A stretch of 30,367 bases of DNA from an uncultured Clostridium sp. (GCA_900555835.1 USMK01000018.1:1-30367); one strand, 5' to 3'. Shown: positions 8,363-16,913, numbered from the stretch's first letter. The notes: generated from the letters alone by a model not told the origin. Translations and numbers: made by a program.

Positions 8363-8472
8363 TATTCTTTCATTCCTTTCATAGTAGCTTCTTACGCTAC
8401 CTCATAAGTTTATTATTCACATCTTTTGATTTTAATGTATATATATTATCATAATTGTATAAAATAAGCAAA

Positions 8473-9783
8473 TTATTTTTTCTCATATCCAGGCTTGCCT
8501 AATAGTCTAAACATATTTTTCTTGTATTCCTCTACACCTGGTTGATTAAATGGATTTATTCCTAGTATATATCCAGACATTGCACAAGCTTTTTCAAAGA
8601 AATATATTAAATGTCCAATAGTTTCTTCATCTAGTTTGTCTATTTCGATTTTAATATTTGGACATCCACCAGTTACATGAGCTAAAATAGTTCCTTCCAT
8701 TGCTTTTTTGTTTACATAGTCCATTGATTTTCCAGCTAAATAATTTAAACCATCTATATTATCTTCTTCTGCTCTTATTTCCATATCTGTTTTGCTTTCA
8801 TTTACAGAAATAACCGTTTCAAATAACTTTCTTTCTCCTTGTTGTATATATTGGCCCATTGAATGTAAATCTGTTGTAAAATCTACTCCTGCTGGGAAAA
8901 TTCCTTTGTTTTCTTTCCCTTCGCTTTCTCCAAATAATTGTTTCCACCATTCTGTGATATAGTGCATTTTTGGTTCATAATTAACTAATATTTCTATATT
9001 TTTTCCATTTGAATATAATATATTCCTTGCAACTGCATATCTGTAACAATCATTGTATTTTACATCACTATCTAAATATTTTTCACGTGCTATACAAGCA
9101 CCTTTCATCAATTTTTCTATATCAATTCCAGCAACCGCAATTGGTAATAATCCAACTGGTGTTAAAACAGAATATCTACCTCCAACATTATCTGGAATTA
9201 CAAAGTTTTCATATCCTTCTTCGTCAGACAATTTCTTTAATGCTCCTTTTTCTTTATCTGTTGTTACAAATATTCTTTTTCTAGCTTCTTCAATTCCATA
9301 TTTGTTTTCCAAAATTTCTCTAAATGTTCTAAATGCAATTGCAGGTTCTGTTGTAGTTCCAGATTTTGAAATTACATTTATAGAAAAGTCCTTACCTTCT
9401 ATTGCTTCTATAAGCTCATTTAAGTAATTAGGGCTTATATTATTTCCTGCATATAAAACCAAAGGTGTTCCTCTTTTTTCTTTTGAAAGCATATTACTAA
9501 AAGAACTTGTTAAACATTCAATAACAGCTCTTGCCCCTAAATATGAACCTCCAATTCCTATTACAATAAGAATATCTGAATTATTTTTTATTCTTTCTGC
9601 TGCTTTTTTTATTCTAATAACTTCTGCTTTATCATAATTTTCTGGTAAATTAACCCAGCCTAAAAATTCTGTTTCACTATCTGCCATTTCATTTATATTA
9701 TTGTGTATTTCTCGCACTTTTTCATGATATTTTAAAATATCCTTTTCTTCTATTCCACTATTTTCTAAATAAACTTTTACCAT
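8473..9783 (-). CDS. pgi: Glucose-6-phosphate isomerase
   Basis: 436 aa, the length typical of the Firmicute branch. It interconverts glucose 6-phosphate and fructose 6-phosphate in the cytoplasm. The sugar-isomerase domains show VIGIGGSYLGARAVIE, INVISKSGTTTEPAIAFR, GGRYSVLTPVGLLPIAVAG (PGI signature region) and a C-terminal GILGINPF-like motif (GYILGINPFNQPGVEEYK). RBS GTGGAG precedes ATG 9783. It appears to head the pgi-pfkA-GT2-ychF cluster; no convincing promoter was found in the 115 bp upstream. Confidence 0.95.
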   Translation of the reverse strand: MVKVYLENSGIEEKDILKYHEKVREIHNNINEMADSETEFLGWVNLPENYDKAEVIRIKKAAERIKNNSDILIVIGIGGSYLGARAVIECLTSSFSNMLSKEKRGTPLVLYAGNNISPNYLNELIEAIEGKDFSINVISKSGTTTEPAIAFRTFREILENKYGIEEARKRIFVTTDKEKGALKKLSDEEGYENFVIPDNVGGRYSVLTPVGLLPIAVAGIDIEKLMKGACIAREKYLDSDVKYNDCYRYAVARNILYSNGKNIEILVNYEPKMHYITEWWKQLFGESEGKENKGIFPAGVDFTTDLHSMGQYIQQGERKLFETVISVNESKTDMEIRAEEDNIDGLNYLAGKSMDYVNKKAMEGTILAHVTGGCPNIKIEIDKLDEETIGHLIYFFEKACAMSGYILGINPFNQPGVEEYKKNMFRLLGKPGYEKK

Positions 9784-9854
9784 TGTATAATCAACTCCAC
9801 TTATAAATTTGCCTTTATTTTATTACATATTCAAATCTTTTTCAATAAAAACAC

Positions 9855-9892
9855 AAAAACTTTTAATAATCTTTTGATTACTAAAAGTTTTT
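9855..9892 (-). terminator. Terminator after the 9899-10689 gene pair
   Basis: Perfect 11-bp stem AAAAACTTTTA (9855-9865) and TAAAAGTTTTT (9882-9892), only a few bases after the stop codon at 9899. The minus-strand side ends in U's. Confidence 0.7.
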
Positions 9893-9898
9893 ATTTGT

Positions 9899-10153
9899 TT
9901 ATTCTAATTCTCTTCCTTCGTTTTCCATATCGTTTCTTACTTCTTTTGCAAGTTCTACTGAATCGATTTTTTCTTTTTCTGGTTCAAGAACTTTTGAGCG
10001 TTTTGCAACTTCCATTCTAATTTTTTCATTTTTAATTTGGCTCATTGTTCTTGCAGAGGTTTTCATTCCAACAATTAAATCGTCAGCTGAAAGTATACTG
10101 TTAAAATTATTTCTTAATTTTGTTAATGCCCCATCTTTTCTTAATTCGCTCAT
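9899..10153 (-). CDS. Uncharacterised small protein
   Basis: 84 aa, not recognised. It has no membrane segment and is strongly charged, especially in the C-terminal third (LEPEKEKIDSVELAKEVRNDMENEGRELE region), suggesting a soluble helical protein. Its ATG overlaps the stop of the upstream gene as ATGA, so the two are translationally coupled. A terminator follows immediately. Confidence 0.7.
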   Translation of the reverse strand: MSELRKDGALTKLRNNFNSILSADDLIVGMKTSARTMSQIKNEKIRMEVAKRSKVLEPEKEKIDSVELAKEVRNDMENEGRELE

Positions 10154-10689
10154 ATCTTAATCTCCTCCATTTCGTTTGCAAATTTTTTAAACTGTTCTAA
10201 ATATCTGTTTTCTTTTCCTTTTAAGTTTCTATATTCTAATAGAACTAATGCTTCGTCTACATCAAAGCCTCTTCTTTCAGGTCTATGTAATAACATTCCA
10301 CCAAATTGGTCCACAAGCTCTAAAATGTCACTTTCTTTTTCTCTTGGTTCACTACCACTATATCTATTTTGTTCTTCACATATTTTACAAAATCTTTTAG
10401 AAAATCCTAATGTTTCTAGGTAATCAGCACTTTCTTTTGCATACAATTTTACTTTTGAAAAATCCTGTGGATTTGTTTTCTTTTTACAAGAACAAAGCAA
10501 ACAAGCAGTAAGTACCATATTTTCGTCTACATCTAGTTTTTCGTGTTCAATAAACATTTTAGCAAGAGTAGTCTTAAAAATAACTGAATTATCAAAGAAA
10601 ATATCAGTTTTTCTTTCTAAAAAATACATAATTCCAAGCTTTTTCATAAAATCTTTTTCATTTAAAATGTAATCTGCAAAGGTCTCCAT
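10150..10689 (-). CDS. Uncharacterised soluble protein, possibly degenerate HD-type helical domain
   Basis: 179 aa from ATG 10689, chosen because GGAGG lies eight bases upstream; a longer reading to 10767 has no such site. All-helical, cytoplasmic, beginning METFADYILNEKDFMKKLG and containing LLCSCKKK (Cys-rich), FCKICEEQNRYSG and DQFGGMLLHRPERRGFDVDEALVLLEYRNL. The helical layout loosely recalls HD domains, but the metal-binding His/Asp set is not evident. It is coupled to the downstream 84-aa gene and sits 133 bp after mtaB. Confidence 0.7.
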   Translation of the reverse strand: METFADYILNEKDFMKKLGIMYFLERKTDIFFDNSVIFKTTLAKMFIEHEKLDVDENMVLTACLLCSCKKKTNPQDFSKVKLYAKESADYLETLGFSKRFCKICEEQNRYSGSEPREKESDILELVDQFGGMLLHRPERRGFDVDEALVLLEYRNLKGKENRYLEQFKKFANEMEEIKI

Positions 10690-10771
10690 CTCGCTACCTC
10701 CAAAGTAATCTCTAATTTTTCTTCCATTATAATTCAAGTTCACAAAATTTTCAACAAAGTAACACAAATGT

Positions 10772-10808
10772 AATAAGAATGTAATATTTGTAATATTGCA
10801 TTCTTATT
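10772..10808 (-). terminator. Stem-loop after mtaB
   Basis: Perfect 10-bp stem AATAAGAATG (10772-10781) and CATTCTTATT (10799-10808), 13 bases past the mtaB stop. The U-tract is poor, so termination strength is uncertain. Confidence 0.5.
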
Positions 10809-10821
10809 CTTAAACTATATT

Positions 10822-12130
10822 TTATTCTACAATTGTTCCAATTAGAAATTCCTCTCCGTCTTCTAAAATTTGCACTTTTTTTATTTGATTTTCTAAATCC
10901 ATATTTCCTTTTACTGCTACTTTTAAGTAATTTGGAGTATGTCCGATTATGTAATCTCCCTCTGGTTGTTCAAATAAAACCTCTACTGTTTTATTTATAA
11001 ATTTTTGTTTATATTCCGCTTCATTTTTATGAGAAAGCTCTATAAGCATTCTACTACGTTCTTCTTTTTTCTCTGGTGATATTTGGTTTGGCATTACAGC
11101 TGCTTTTGTTCCTTCTCTTGGAGAATACTTAAATACGTGCATTTGGTAAAACTTTATTTTGCTTAAAAATTTATAAGTTTGCTTAAATTCTTCCTCTGTT
11201 TCTCCGGGAAATCCTACAATTATATCTGTTGTTAATGCACAATCCGGATAATTTTTTCTAAGTAATTCTGTACATTTTTCAAATTCCTCGGCAGTATATC
11301 TTCTATTCATTCTTTTCAAAGTTTCTGTACAGCCACTTTGAAGTGATAAATGGAAATGTGGACATAGCTTGTCTATTTTTATCAATCTTTCCATAAACTC
11401 TTCTGTAATTATTGTAGGCTCTATTGAACTTAGTCGAATTCTTTTTAAATCTGAAACTTGATTGATTGCTTCTAACAAATCAATAAGACTTGTACCATCT
11501 TTAAAATCCTTTCCATAAGAAGCAATATGAATACCTGTTATTACAATTTCCTTTATTCCTTCTTGTGTAATTTGTTCTACTTCTTTAACAATACTCTCTA
11601 TTTTTCTGCTTCTAACTCTTCCTCTTGCATATGGAATAATGCAATATGAACAAAACCTATCGCAACCATCTTGAATTTTTATTACAGCTCTTGTTTTCTC
11701 AGTATATGTAACACTTCCAAAATCTAAAAACTCACTTTGATGCATAACATCAGAAACTTCCTCTACCGCTTCCTTGCTACTGAAAAAATCTTCAACATAT
11801 TTTACAATATTATTCTTTTCACTTGTTCCAAGCACCAAATCAATCTCCGGAATATCCTCCAATTTATCTTTTGCCACCTGAGCATAGCAACCAACAGCTG
11901 CAACAATAGCATTTTTATTCGTATGCTTAGCTCGTCTTATAATCTGTCTAGACTTTTTATCCGAAATATTAGTTACAGTACAAGTATTTATAATATAAAT
12001 ATCAGCTTTCTCTTCAAAATCCACTGCCTCATACCCAGCCTCCACAAACTTTTGAAGCATAGCATTAGTCTCATACTGATTAACCTTACAACCGCAATGT
12101 ATAAAAAGCAACTCTTTTTTTATTTTCCAT
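10822..12130 (-). CDS. mtaB: tRNA (t6A37) methylthiotransferase MtaB, joined by +1 shift at CGG
   Basis: Radical-SAM enzyme converting t6A37 to ms2t6A in tRNA. From ATG 12130 (AAAGG upstream) zero frame reads MENKKRVAFYTL, then CGG TTG TAA, a stop two codons on. Skipping the C (plus-strand g12094) gives TL-G-CKVNQYETNAM, exactly the invariant MtaB N-terminus. The enzyme then continues to 435 aa. UPF0004 cysteines are C14, C50 and C81; the radical-SAM CxxxCxxC is at 156-163 (CDRFCSYC); a TRAM domain ends the protein. Without the shift, callers must use an internal TTG and would lose the conserved TLG. Eight other CGG trinucleotides in the gene are all out of phase. Confidence 0.93.
12092..12094 (-). 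other. CGG +1 frameshift site, mtaB codon 13
   Basis: Zero-frame context is TTG CGG TTG TAA; the productive reading is TTG (C) GGT TGT AAG. The inserted Gly is the invariant Gly of the family's LGCK motif next to an iron-sulfur cysteine. This makes it the best-supported site in the window. Confidence 0.9.
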
Positions 12131-12170
12131 TTTATTATTACCTTTCAGCTATTTTTCTACTTTTAATGAT

Positions 12171-12200
12171 TGTATAATTCTCCCTTAGTATCAATGTAAA
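12171..12200 (-). promoter_or_regulatory. Candidate mtaB promoter
   Basis: Minus strand: -35 TTTACA (12200-12195), 18 bases, -10 TATACA (12176-12171), about 40 bases before the ATG at 12130. Moderate match only. Confidence 0.4.
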
Positions 12201-12225
12201 AAACATAAAATACCTTATCGATATG

Positions 12226-12242
12226 ATTGCTTTTAAAGCAAT
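12226..12242. terminator. Short palindrome after the DUF4065 gene
   Basis: ATTGCTTTTAAAGCAAT is a near-perfect inverted repeat about 50 bases past the stop at 12291. It may be a weak terminator or a protein-binding site. Confidence 0.35.
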
Positions 12243-12290
12243 TCGTACAACTTTTTGTTATTTTTACTTGCTATTGTTTTATTTTCTTAT

Positions 12291-12800
12291 TCATTCAACA
12301 ACTTCTTTTTCAAAATATTCCTTTATCACATTGACATCTATAATTTGATTTTTTTCAGTTTTATCCCAAGGGCTATTCTTTTTATGTGACATTTCTCTTA
12401 GTTGCCAAGCGGTATATATTGAAAAACTATCATATACCATCTCTAAAATATCTCTTATTTCCACGTCATTTTCTATTTTACTAACAATCTCATTATTTTC
12501 AGGAGTATCTGGTATTATTATAGGATTTCTACCAAAAACACAATAAGTATCGTAAACATTTCTAATAACAGGTCCATGATCCCATGCTTCTAAATCATCA
12601 TCAAACAACTTATTTCCTGTTATCGCTAAACATACACCCTGTGCATTATACAATAACTTTTGCAATTTCAAATGTGTTATTCCTTCATACACTTCGTAGT
12701 CATCATTAGCTGCTACTTTTTGTTTTTGTTCTGCATAGTTTTTATATAAAAACCATTTTGCTATTTCCTGTGCTGTATATTTTGCTTTTTGATTATTCAT
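12291..12800 (-). CDS. DUF4065 / Panacea-domain protein (SocA-like, antitoxin-type)
   Basis: 169 aa. The Panacea/SocA fold is visible as AQEIAKWFLYKN, HLKLQKLLYNAQGVCLAITG, LFDDDLEAWDHGPVIRNVYD and SAWQL-like YTAWQLREMSHKKNSPWD; these match family positions of the phage-associated GepA/SocA proteins. Known members act as proteolytic adaptors or as promiscuous antitoxins in panAT loci. Here no toxin-like gene is adjacent: upstream is an acyl carrier protein operon and downstream is mtaB. The role is therefore open (orphan antitoxin or adaptor). It is transcribed alone from two tandem promoters; RBS GAGGAGG. Confidence 0.8.
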   Translation of the reverse strand: MNNQKAKYTAQEIAKWFLYKNYAEQKQKVAANDDYEVYEGITHLKLQKLLYNAQGVCLAITGNKLFDDDLEAWDHGPVIRNVYDTYCVFGRNPIIIPDTPENNEIVSKIENDVEIRDILEMVYDSFSIYTAWQLREMSHKKNSPWDKTEKNQIIDVNVIKEYFEKEVVE

Positions 12801-12821
12801 AATGATTTCCTCCTCTTTCTA

Positions 12822-12850
12822 ATATTATTATACCCCCTTGATTCTGTCAA
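12822..12850 (-). promoter_or_regulatory. Proximal promoter of the DUF4065 gene
   Basis: Minus strand: perfect -35 TTGACA (12850-12845), 17 bases, -10 TAATAT (12827-12822). The RBS GAGGAGG lies only about ten bases further, so the leader would be very short. Confidence 0.6.
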
Positions 12851-12886
12851 TATTTATTCATAATTATTATACAATTGTCCTGTAAC

Positions 12887-12915
12887 ATTATAACACTTTG
12901 AATCTCTGTCGTCAA
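12887..12915 (-). promoter_or_regulatory. Distal promoter of the DUF4065 gene
   Basis: Minus strand: -35 TTGACG (12915-12910), 17 bases, perfect -10 TATAAT (12892-12887). It lies in the 143-bp gap between the acyl carrier protein gene and the DUF4065 gene and is strong by consensus. Confidence 0.7.
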
Positions 12916-12943
12916 TGATTTATGTATACTTACCAAAAACTAA

Positions 12944-13177
12944 TTATGCAACTTTCTTTTTTACCATTTCTATTATATTCTCTACTTTTCTCCAAGTTTG
13001 AGGTTCTTCTTGTGTTGGATATATTTCAATATCAAATTCTTCTTCTAATGAGTTTATTAGTTCTATAAATGCTAATGAATCTAATATTTCATTTTCTAAC
13101 AAATCTATTTCTATATTTTTCCTTAACTCTTTGTATTCTGTTACTCTTTCTATTATTCCTATTATTTTTTCTTCCAT
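12944..13177 (-). CDS. Acyl/peptidyl carrier protein (DltC-like)
   Basis: 77-aa four-helix carrier protein. The phosphopantetheine attachment serine is in ENEILDSLAFIELINSLEEEFDI (DSL motif, about residue 35). Its ATG immediately follows the stop of the adenylating ligase gene, so the two are coupled: the ligase would load an amino acid on this carrier. DltC is the natural analogue, but no DltB (MBOAT) or DltD is encoded nearby, so the substrate and final acceptor are not settled. Confidence 0.85.
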   Translation of the reverse strand: MEEKIIGIIERVTEYKELRKNIEIDLLENEILDSLAFIELINSLEEEFDIEIYPTQEEPQTWRKVENIIEMVKKKVA

Positions 13178-14622
13178 TTAATATTCCTCTACTAATCTTC
13201 TTTCATCACATTTTCCATTTTTGTTTAAAGGAAATTCCTTTATGATTTTTATCATTGGGCACATATACTTCGGAATTTTTTTTAGTAAGTCTTTCCTTAT
13301 TTCTTCAATTTCTTTGTTATCCTTCAATTTTATAAAAGCTATAATTTTTGTAACATTTCCCGCTTCATTCTTAATAGTTGTTACAATTGCTTTATCTACA
13401 TACTCCAATCTGTTTAAATTTTGCTCTATATCATCTAGTTCTATTCTATATCCTTTATATTTTATTTGTTTATCTTTTCTGCCCTTATAATATAAAATGC
13501 CATTTTTTATATATCCTAAATCTCCTGTTTTATAGGCTTTTTGATTGTTATACATTACAAACTTTCTTTCATTTGGAATTAGATAGCCTTTTGCTACACT
13601 TTTTCCTGTGATTAAGATTTCACCAACTTCTCCTTCTTTTAAAATATTTTCATTATCATCGACAATAAAAATATCAACATCTTTTTTCGGTATTCCAATT
13701 GGCATTTCTTCTTGTTTTAATATATCTTGATTGATTTTTATACTTGTTACAGCAAAAGTACATTCTGTTGGCCCATAGCTATTTATTATCTCTATATTTT
13801 CAAATCGTGCATATAATTTTTCTACTGTTGTATTTAATAATTTTTCTCCACAAAATAATATTGTTTTTAAGTTTGGAAGTTGCTCATTATTAAAGCCGTT
13901 TATCTAATAATAATAATTCCGCAAATGATGGCGTTATCACAGCTACATTGGCATTACTATTTTTTAAGCTATCATATAATTCATATAAACCTTCCCCTAA
14001 GATATAATGTTCACTACTTGTTAATAAACTCAAATAAATATCTGCAACAGATAAATCAAATGAAAATACTGCTTGATTAAGAATTACCCCATTTTTTATT
14101 TTTACAATTGTTTCTAACCAATTTATACAAGAATTTACATTTTCATAAGTTACCTCTACTCCTTTTGGTTCTCCGGTACTTCCTGATGTGAATATTATAT
14201 AATAAATATCTTCTTTCTTCATTTCAATATTCATTATTTCTTCATACTCTTTTTTAGCCATTATTTGTTCAATTTCATTTGAAGAAATATTTTTAGTTTT
14301 TTCGTTTTTCAAATCTCCTATAATAATTTTAGGGTTTGTTTGTTCAATTATTGTTTTTATCCTACTTTCTGGCATATTTTTATCTATTGGAATATATGCA
14401 ATTCCAGCAAAAGAACATGCTAAAAATGTTGCTTCCATATATATTTCTTTATGTCCGATATACTATTATTGGTCTTTTTTCTTTGTCAATATTTATTACA
14501 AAATTATGTATATTACTTACATATTGATTAAGTTCACTATACGTATAGCTTTTATTACCAATAGTATATGCTTTTTGCTGACCACTTTCTTTTAAATTTT
14601 TTAAAATTCTATCCAGCAGCAT
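13178..14622 (-). CDS. DltA-like amino-acid adenylating ligase, joined by two +1 shifts at CGG
   Basis: ATP-dependent ligase that would activate an amino acid (D-Ala in DltA) and load it on the carrier encoded next. Start ATG 14622 (GGGAG upstream, overlapping the vanW end; ATG 14628 is an alternative). Zero frame is broken twice, at TAT CGG ACA TAA and AAA CGG CTT TAA. Skipping each C yields VY-G-HKEIYMEATF and LLDK-G-FNNEQLPNLK and one 480-aa protein. All adenylation motifs then lie in order: FTSGSTGEPKG (A3), FSFDLSVADIY, NSYGPTECTF (A5), YKTGDLGY (A7), GRKDKQIKYKGYRIE (A8), LNKNGK (A10). The three pieces lie in three frames with no other damage, arguing against a decayed pseudogene. Confidence 0.87.
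13896..13898 (-). other. CGG +1 frameshift site 2 in the dltA-like gene, codon 242
   Basis: Zero-frame context is AAA CGG CTT TAA; the productive reading is AAA (C) GGC TTT AAT. This is the only one of the seven sites with GGC as the resulting Gly codon. The coordinate counts the first shift. Confidence 0.82.
14455..14457 (-). other. CGG +1 frameshift site 1 in the dltA-like gene, codon 56
   Basis: Zero-frame context is TAT CGG ACA TAA; the productive reading is TAT (C) GGA CAT, giving the VYGH sequence conserved in DltA proteins. Confidence 0.85.
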
Positions 14623-15457
14623 TTTCATTCTCCCTTATTTCATTTTCGGGTATTAGTTCGTAATTATACATTACCTTTGATTCATTATTTAATATTAGTT
14701 CCTTCTTTATTTCTTGCTTTGTTTCTTTATCAATAATTGTTCTATATACTTTGCTATATCTATAAAATTCTCCTCTTTGATTTCTAGCATAATGGTTGTC
14801 TTCTTCTGATATTTTATACTTTTGCTTTAATGGAACTGTGCTTCTTATTTCTCCATTTAACATTGTATCATCTAACCATACTCTTATTTGAACTGGATAT
14901 TTTGTAGTATTTTTAAATCTGTAATCTAATGCTTTATAGCAAATAGAAGTGCCTGTCCCAAAAGGGACTCTTCTATTCACATCTGGAAATAAAGCATCTG
15001 AATGGTGATGTTTTTCTGTTACTTCAAGTGGTGTATGTAAAACAAGCCAATGTATCATATTAGCCATTTGACACAATCCTCCACCGATTCCAGTTCTCAT
15101 TTTTCCGTTGCTTATTACCAGTCCTTCTAAATATCCCTTTCTTTTAGTTGTTGTTCCAACAGTGTTATAAAAAGAAAATTCTTCTCCTGGATTAACTATA
15201 ATCCCATCAATTTTATTGCAAGCTAATTGCAAATTTACTACTTTATTTTCCTGTAATTTCATATCTACACCCGGTAGCTTTCTAAGTAATACTTTTGTAT
15301 CACTTTTCCATATGTAATCCAAATTTTCTTTATTTTTCTTTTTAGCAAATTTTCTTCCATTTCTCCAATCTTTTAAATCTTTTTTTCTAGCTTCCTTAAA
15401 TAAAGATATTTCATAACAAATTGGTCCATATTCGCAAAATAATTTTCTTTCTTTCAT
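14609..15457 (-). CDS. VanW family protein
   Basis: 282 aa. The VanW domain spans most of the protein: GEEFSFYNTVGTTTKRKGY, the glycine-rich GIGGGLCQMANMIHWLVLHT core, HHSDALFPDVNRRVPFGTGTS and YRFKNTT. VanW proteins occur in some vancomycin-resistance clusters and many Gram-positive envelope loci; their activity is unknown. No signal peptide is evident. Its stop overlaps the start of the dltA-like gene, and it follows the TraX-like gene by 16 bp, so it belongs to the surface-polymer operon rather than to a resistance cassette (no VanA/VanH/VanX nearby). Confidence 0.88.
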   Translation of the reverse strand: MKERKLFCEYGPICYEISLFKEARKKDLKDWRNGRKFAKKKNKENLDYIWKSDTKVLLRKLPGVDMKLQENKVVNLQLACNKIDGIIVNPGEEFSFYNTVGTTTKRKGYLEGLVISNGKMRTGIGGGLCQMANMIHWLVLHTPLEVTEKHHHSDALFPDVNRRVPFGTGTSICYKALDYRFKNTTKYPVQIRVWLDDTMLNGEIRSTVPLKQKYKISEEDNHYARNQRGEFYRYSKVYRTIIDKETKQEIKKELILNNESKVMYNYELIPENEIRENENAAG

Positions 15458-15473
15458 TTCTTCCCCTCTTATT

Positions 15474-16280
15474 TCATATATTAGTACATATCATTGCTAA
15501 CAGGTATAATATAATATGTTGCAATGGAAATACCGCATAAAACATTGTTTTTATGAACTTATTTCTTCTTCCTAGTTGTCCATTATATAAAGCTATTGGA
15601 ATTATACTATATATAATAGAATACTTATATCCTGGATGAAATTTAGAAAAATCTAATGATGTTACAAAAGCTAACAATATCAAACTTAAATATGCTAATT
15701 TTAATACTATTTTTTGAGCTTTATTTTCAAATATTTTATTTGTAAACAATATTTTTTTATCTTTATCCATAAATAATTTTTCTATTATATATAGTTCAAT
15801 ACACATAAATGGAATTCTCATATCAAATTCGACCTTTATATTCATATATATAACAAAAATTAATACAATAATAGCAATCCTTAATATTAGATTTATAGTA
15901 TTATTAAAACATTTAAAAATTGTTTTATATTCTATCATTGATATTAAAATTAGTGATAATGTATATGAATATAAAATTCCTATATATTCATTTACTTGTG
16001 TATAATAGTTTGGAAATAATAATTGATTAACCATTCCCATTATAAATATTGCAGTTTGCGTTATTGTAGCTAAACAAAAAATTCTAAATATATACCTTTT
16101 TATATTACTTGTATGGAAGAATCCTTGCACCAACAAATACAGAAATATAGGCATTACAATTCTTCCAACACTTCTAAATATGTAATATATATTTTCGTCC
16201 AAGGCTATTCGAAAATAGCTTCCTATATGGTCAATTATCATTGCTATTATTGCAATAATTTTTAAAACATTTGTAGTCAT
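15474..16280 (-). CDS. TraX-like polytopic membrane protein (putative acyltransferase)
   Basis: 268 aa with about eight hydrophobic helices. The N-terminus TTNVLKIIAIIAMIIDHIG followed by GRIVMPIFLYLLVQGF is the TraX signature; TraX acetylates F-plasmid pilin, and chromosomal homologues are common in gut Clostridia with unknown substrates. It ends with HPGYKYSIIYSIIPIALYNG and a last helix near FPLQHIILYLL. It is the only candidate membrane acyltransferase in an operon that also encodes an amino-acid ligase and its carrier, so it may be the acceptor-side transferase; this is inference. Confidence 0.75.
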   Translation of the reverse strand: MTTNVLKIIAIIAMIIDHIGSYFRIALDENIYYIFRSVGRIVMPIFLYLLVQGFFHTSNIKRYIFRIFCLATITQTAIFIMGMVNQLLFPNYYTQVNEYIGILYSYTLSLILISMIEYKTIFKCFNNTINLILRIAIIVLIFVIYMNIKVEFDMRIPFMCIELYIIEKLFMDKDKKILFTNKIFENKAQKIVLKLAYLSLILLAFVTSLDFSKFHPGYKYSIIYSIIPIALYNGQLGRRNKFIKTMFYAVFPLQHIILYLLAMICTNI

Positions 16281-16286
16281 ATTATT

Positions 16287-16910
16287 TTACCCTTTTTTAT
16301 TTGCAATAATTGCTATTACTACTATAATTATCAATAATATACATAATCCAATTATTATCATATATTCCATATGTGTTTGTAAAAAGCTAACTATATTTTT
16401 CTTTTTAACAACTGTTATTCCTGTAGTATTTGTATTATTTTTAGCTTGTTCATTTTTTGTTGAAGTTGTTGTATTTGTAATATTATTAGATGTATTAGTT
16501 GAGTTAGATGCATTTTCAGAAAGATTAGATGTGTTTTCTTCATATTGACTTGATGTAACATTATTATATTCAATTGGATAATTATCATCATAATAATAAT
16601 TGTCCTCATAATTATAATCTTCATCTTCATAATAGTAAGCATTGCTACTTGTAGCATTAGGGCTGGTTGCATCACCATAACAATAATATAAATTTGAACT
16701 TGTTGCATCTGCGCTCGTTGCGTCTGAGCTTGTTGCATCACAGCTTGTCGCATCATTATAAGTTGCTGCAAAACTATATAAATATCCTTCTAATGCAGTA
16801 ATTTGTCCATTGTTTACAACAACAATTACTATTCTAGCAATTACTAATATTGCCACTAAAAAAACTATTAACTTTAAATTTGCAAATTTACTATTTTTTT
16901 CTTTTTTCAT
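16287..16910 (-). CDS. Membrane protein with DATS repeats and low-complexity ectodomain
   Basis: 207 aa. N-terminal membrane helix (about residues 14-33), then repeats of DATS (NDATSCDATSSDATSADATS, about 52-71, plus DATSPNATS), a Tyr/Asp/Glu-rich stretch, a Ser/Asn/Thr-rich stretch with many N-x-S/T sites, and a C-terminal helix (about 184-204) with a short Lys tail. The repeats and composition suggest an extracellular loop anchored at both ends, perhaps a glycan-bearing stalk. Tandem ACATCTGA-like sequence units mirror the peptide repeats. No known function. Confidence 0.7.
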   Translation of the reverse strand: MKKEKNSKFANLKLIVFLVAILVIARIVIVVVNNGQITALEGYLYSFAATYNDATSCDATSSDATSADATSSNLYYCYGDATSPNATSSNAYYYEDEDYNYEDNYYYDDNYPIEYNNVTSSQYEENTSNLSENASNSTNTSNNITNTTTSTKNEQAKNNTNTTGITVVKKKNIVSFLQTHMEYMIIIGLCILLIIIVVIAIIANKKG

Positions 16911-16913
16911 TTT

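Noticed and set aside
12092..12094. CGG reassigned to another amino acid, as known for some bacteria
   Set aside because: A reassigned codon would keep the frame. Here the zero frame ends within 1-17 codons at every site and homology continues only in +1.
13178..14622. dltA-like gene as a decayed pseudogene with multiple frameshifts
   Set aside because: Both breaks are identical in kind (CGG, extra C, codon phase 0), all motifs are conserved, and no other lesion exists; the same pattern recurs in five other genes.
14609..15457. Vancomycin resistance cassette
   Set aside because: Only VanW is present; no ligase, dehydrogenase, dipeptidase or VanRS genes are nearby.
16415..16771. 118-codon minus-strand ORF rich in Met, Gln and Ile
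   Set aside because: Out-of-frame reading of the DATS-repeat gene with no RBS and no plausible composition.
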